Source: Panax quinquefolius (lineage: Eukaryota > Streptophyta > Magnoliopsida > Apiales > Araliaceae). Taken from it: a DNA stretch of 64,000 bases. The stretch is taken from positions 124,001 through 188,000 of the forward strand of contig JAINUW010000473.1 of the NCBI GenBank assembly GCA_020205615.1. Direction: 5' to 3'. Positions 60,341-64,000 of this stretch are shown one piece after another (within the stretch, counting starts at the first letter, position 1; every line of letters starts with the position of its first letter). The position numbers were made by a program, and so were the translations under genes. The notes beneath the pieces are model-generated. The model searched no databases and was not told the DNA's origin. It was given only the letters and a program-made list of their open reading frames with translations.

Positions 60341-61110
60341 ATCTCCCCTCCTTATGAAATTTCTCCTTCAAAATTTACGTACCTGGTATGCCGAAGAGGT
60401 GAGGATACCTTGACTTCATTTCATATTCTAACTCTTGAGGTATCCTTTGAGTGTCGAATGTGATCCTTCTTATCAAAGATTTTAACACGTATCTCCTTAT
60501 ACGTTAAATCTTCTGCTATCTCATCTAGTTCTAATTCAATAATGTGGTTCAGGTCAGCCACATAATTACGTAACATCGATACATGAAAAACGTTATGAAC
60601 ACGCGACATACTTGGCGGTAAAACGAGTCTATAGGCCACAGTTCCTACTCGATCGAGGATTTCAAATGGGCCAATAAAATCGAGGATTGAGATAACGGCT
60701 TCTTGAACCTTCATCTTCGTTTTCATCAGCTCCGAGTCTGAAGCTTGAACGGCTTTTAACTTTATCGATTAAAGTCGATTCTACTCATATATTTGACATC
60801 ATCACATGGGTCCCTAGAGTATTTAACTCTATTTTCATCATCTGTAAGTTATACGAAATGGGTTTTTGTGTTAACAACATCGCACTCGTAAACGCATACG
60901 ATCTTCTACTCAACGCGTCAGCTACCATGTTTTCTCTTCCACAATGATATTGAATGGTATAATCGTAGTCTTCAACATCTCGAGCCAACATCTTTAGCGC
61001 ATGTTACGTTCATTTTAGTTAAAGAAATATTTGACGGTTTTAGAAATGGGTTTTGTACTAGGGTCAATACAAAATTCGATTTCACGCTCTTGGGTAGGCT
61101 AGGAAGTCTT
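60341..61110 (-). pseudogene. Element B pol fragments: RT start, RNase H end, integrase C-terminus
   Basis: Read on the minus strand. At 61110-61040 there is an EIEFCIDPSTKPIS-like RT N-terminus. It joins directly to the RNase H end (60991-60880, DYDYTIQYHCGRENMVADAL), so the RT catalytic region is missing. Next comes a short linker (60790-60720). It is followed by the integrase C-terminal region from 60715 ([34 protein letters not shown]), so the catalytic core is also missing. The final codons (RYPHLFGIPGT, then stop) lie near 60415-60380. The polypurine tract is AAGGAGGGGAGAT at 60353-60341. Confidence 0.75.
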
Positions 61111-61359
61111 CAGAGAATATGTCAGGGAATTTATTAACAATAGAAATGTCATTCAAAATTGTGACTCTCATCCAAGACTTGGATAACACGTCACATTAAT
61201 ACCTATCAACTTGCCACCGTTATTTACGGCGTCCCCTACATAAAGTTTGGCGTCGGTACATTCCACACAAGGAAGTCACCAAATAAAGGCTCGAGACTCT
61301 TTATTTATGTCTTGATATGACAGTGATTGACTTTAGTGGTTTGGTTGCTTGAATTCATA

Positions 61360-61695
61360 TAATAGGTTGGTTAGGAATATGAAAGCTAACAACCTTACGA
61401 AAATAATCAATTTTGGCATGATGAGTAGTTAACCAATCGATTCCTAAAATTACATCAAGGGCAACTATTTTTTGAGAGATAAGATCGACAGGTAATGTGA
61501 AAGTTTCGATTTGAATCAATAAGATTTATAAATAGTGGAGTTAACGAAGGCTTCTACTAACGGAGTTTCAACCAATAAGTCAAAGTCTAACTTCTCTGGG
61601 GTCAAATTTAAATGTTGAGCGCAAGCAAGAGAGATAAAAGAATGGGTAGAACCGGTATCTAATAAGGTATAGACTTCACAAGAATTTATAATTAA
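61360..61695 (-). pseudogene. Element B protease domain remnant
   Basis: Downstream of gag, the frame continues after a stop with YTLLDTGSTHSFIS near 61670-61630, the aspartic protease active site. After a frameshift it goes on to VALDVILGIDWLTTHHAKID near 61470-61410, the domain's C-terminal part. The region 61111-61359 is untranslatable and holds no clear domain. Confidence 0.75.
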
Positions 61696-62920
61696 CTAAC
61701 CCGCGCTAACTTCTTTTGGGTTACTCGCTTTTTGAGAAGTCGCGAAAAACACTCTTCCTAAAATCACCGACTTTGTTTTGTCTGTATCTGCCTTTGGTGC
61801 CACCATCCCAGCTGGACTTGACTTTGGTGCATGACAAAATCGGGTTAGGTGACCTTCTTTTCCACAATTGTAATATGCTTTGGACTGCATCGTGTAGCTT
61901 GGACTGATATATCCCTCCCTTCTGCATTTGAAGCATACAATTGGTGGTCGTTCTCCTTCCTCAAAAATGGGTATTGGTGCTGCTGTCTTTCCATCGTTGT
62001 TGAACCTTCTCTTCTTGAAATTTCTACTCCTATTATCTTGGTCATGATTACCACCGAAGTGGTTACCATTCTTGGCATGATAATTTCCCCCACGATGGTT
62101 ATCATTGTTCCGATGGTCGTTGCCACCGGTAGGATTATTATCGTGTTGTTGGTCGTTGCCTTTTAGTTGTGCTGACTCATTATCGCGCTCTAATAACTTA
62201 GCCCTATTCACAACATCTGAATATAAACAATGTTTGTGAGAAATGAGGTATTGATGTATTTCGCGTTTCAAACCTCTTAGAAACATTCGCGTCATTCGTT
62301 CCTCATTATCGACCAAATGGGATGCAAATCGGGATAACTCCGCAAATTTAGCCTCGTATTGTGACACGGTCATATTATTTTGCTCCAACTTGATAAACTC
62401 CACCTCCTTCATGTGATGAATACTTTCAGGACAGTACTTGTCATTGAATAGCTCTTGGAATTTCTCCCAAGACATCTTGAAAAGGCCAGTTGGTAATGCT
62501 TTTTCTGATTTCCACTAGTAATCGCCTCTTCACGCAACATAAAGGTGGCAAAGGGAACCTTTTGCTCCTCTGAGCATTCCAAGACATCAAATATCTTGGT
62601 GATCTGCTTTATCCACGTCTCCGCCTTAAGTGGTTCTGGCTTTCCCAAAAACTTCGGCGGTCCCAGTTCCTTGAACTGCTTAGTAGTGACCAGTCGTGGG
62701 TTGCCATTGTTTCCACCTGCATTATGAACAAGAGTCTCTCTCGTTTGATGTTGCATGAATTGCATAAAGCCTCTGAACATCCCATCGTTCATCTTTCATC
62801 GGTGTTATTGTTTACTTGAGGATTATTGTCTTCCTGTTGCACATTATCCTTGGTATTGATCGTTGGTAACTCAACGGTCTCATGTGCTTCATTACTGATC
62901 TCAACATTTTCAGATGCCAT
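61696..62920 (-). pseudogene. Element B gag with damaged zinc knuckles
   Basis: The start is ATG at 62920 (MASENVEIS). A 1-bp shift near 62795 and another near 62500-62470 break the frame. The capsid region (62690-62170) has GPPKFLGKPEPLKAETW, MSWEKFQELFNDKYCP, EFIKLEQNNMTVSQYEAKF and LSRFASHLV, typical of plant chromovirus gag. A Gly/Asn/His-rich spacer follows (62165-62020). Two CCHC knuckles are legible, but both are impaired. In CFKCRREGYISPSYTM, His and the last Cys are replaced. In YYNCGKEGHLTRFC, the first Cys is Tyr. The frame ends at 61696. RNA packaging by this copy is unlikely. Confidence 0.8.
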
Positions 62921-63093
62921 TTTCAAACAATGTCACAAAACAAGGGTTAATTGACATATCACATATTATCCCTGTACTCTGACCGGCCAATTAAATACCA
63001 AATAAACTTAGGTAGGTTATACTAGCGAAGGAATTTCCCGTCTCTCCCCTCCTAGTTCTTGTCTCACATCTCAGCCAGGGATCATATCCCTAA

Positions 63094-63106
63094 GCTTTGA
63101 TACCAA
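63094..63106 (-). other. Primer-binding site of element B
   Basis: Minus-strand TTGGTATCAAAGC follows the LTR end (GTCACAG). It differs from element A (TGGTATCAGAGC) by one base. The leader 62921-63093 is the region shared with A 12925-13087. Confidence 0.75.
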
Positions 63107-63107
63107 C

Positions 63108-64000
63108 TGTGACCCTCCCAAAATAGGTATACATCACCCATCTTGAGTCGCCAAATAGACGGTACAAAATTTAAATACAACTTAATTATACAACAGTCGT
63201 GTAAAATACGACAAAACATAATCTTAGAGTTTCAATAAGAATATTGTCATCTAGATAATATTCACACTCAATGGAGTCCTCGTTAAATTTATTGTCACAC
63301 TATTTTATAGAATAGTGAGGACTACTAAAACAACCATCAGGACCGTCAATCCGTTCCCCGACTTGTCCCAGCAATATTCTCATTTCCTAAAGAGAACAGT
63401 GAAAGAAAGGGTGAGCTCAACTAGCCCAGAAAGAAATATTATGACTAAGATAATGCAGAATAAATTATCCTTAGCCTTCAACAGTATAACAACTGATAGA
63501 ATATAATAGACAACAAGTTTTAGATCAACAATCGCAATGAAATAAGCAATCCATTAGAAGAGTCAAGTAGAGCATAAAATCTACTATCTTTTATGATTTA
63601 AAAAGTTTTTCATCAACTTTATCGCTGAGACTCAGCTTAATAAATAAAATTGAATCATCCATGCACCACAGCCAAAGATATTCATGTAATCATCAATGGT
63701 CATGATTATACCGAATAATCCCTGGTTATAATTATACCAACAACTGTCCATCAATGTCTACAGGCCAATGAGGACTTTTACCACATCATTCGTCACATTA
63801 CGGTGATGATTATACCGAATAATCCCTGGTCATAATCATACAAAGTCCATCTATGCACGTAAGCCAAATATGACTTTCATCATAATATAAGCATGAGGAT
63901 GATAACAATGAAATAATAATTCAATAAAACAAGTTAAAGGAAAAATTTTAAAGATTTATAATTTAATTTATCCAGAAATCAATAACGTCCAAATTGTCAA
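63108..64000 (-). repeat. 5' LTR of element B, incomplete at the window edge
   Basis: The first 893 bp from the TGTGACCCTCCC end are present and match 57435-58330 closely. The LTR continues outside the window. Confidence 0.9.

Larger units (their letters stand above)
57435..64000 (-). mobile_element. Ty3/gypsy element of the A family with coding remnants (element B)
   Basis: The minus-strand 3' LTR (60340-57435), internal region (63107-60341) and first 893 bp of the 5' LTR (64000-63108) are present; the rest is outside the window. LTR ends, TATA region, 58-bp repeats, leader, gag start and pol end all match element A in opposite orientation. The internal region keeps gag, protease, a fragment joining RT start to RNase H, and the integrase C-terminus, with large deletions between them. 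B inserted into the 5' LTR of the Athila-like element, so it is younger than that element. Confidence 0.9.

Overview
This is a gene-poor, AT-rich plant nuclear window, almost certainly from a flowering plant and most likely a eudicot. It is made almost wholly of nested transposable elements. No intact host gene was recognised. The plant assignment rests on plant-type retroelements: a tRNA-Asp-primed Athila-like Ty3 element with an env-position gene, a Sirevirus-like polypurine tract and copia remnants. It also rests on a Mutator-like element carrying a Ulp1-type protease gene and on a CACTA element with CACTACAAAAAAA ends. The species cannot be named from the sequence alone.

Layout, left to right. 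1-3366 is the 3' part of a decayed Ty1/copia element on the + strand (pol remnant, then one LTR). 3367-22535 is a very large element on the - strand with Sirevirus-like signals (LTRs of about 3.0 kb and a shortened 1.9 kb). Its only recognisable gene is a broken coding sequence at 5475-8555 with an N-terminal domain like the 'putative plant transposon protein' domain. Inside it, at 9046-17022, sits a Ty3/gypsy derivative called A here: two LTRs of about 3.8 kb around only 333 bp of internal sequence. 22536-26506 is an older copia element on the + strand. 26695-28130 is a TIR element of uncertain superfamily.

Roughly 28.6-43.7 kb is a Mutator-like element with two converging broken genes: a nine-exon Ulp1 cysteine protease gene (29016-33763, +) and a mudrA-type transposase gene (34870-40253, -). 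A 2.6 kb CACTA element (34947-37546) has jumped into the zinc-knuckle codons of the transposase. A 1.87 kb foldback element (40923-42790) lies in the Mutator right arm.

43.7-47.3 kb holds AT-rich spacer, a probable LTR remnant and short tandem repeats. 47325-57434 is an Athila-like element on the - strand with gag, protease, RT and an env-position gene; its integrase is deleted. Its 5' LTR is cut by a second copy of the family seen in A. This copy, called B here (57435 to beyond 64000, -), still has gag, protease and pieces of pol, so A is a deletion derivative of the B-type element.

The coding regions are broken in a consistent way. Most of the premature stops examined can be explained by C:G to T:A transitions, as expected from deamination of methylated cytosine in silenced transposons. 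The most informative points are the CACTA target site inside the transposase zinc knuckle, the A/B non-autonomous and parent pair, the giant-LTR element whose only gene shares a domain family with the Athila env-position gene, and the foldback element with intact target-site duplication. I see no clear sign of a wholly new biological system.
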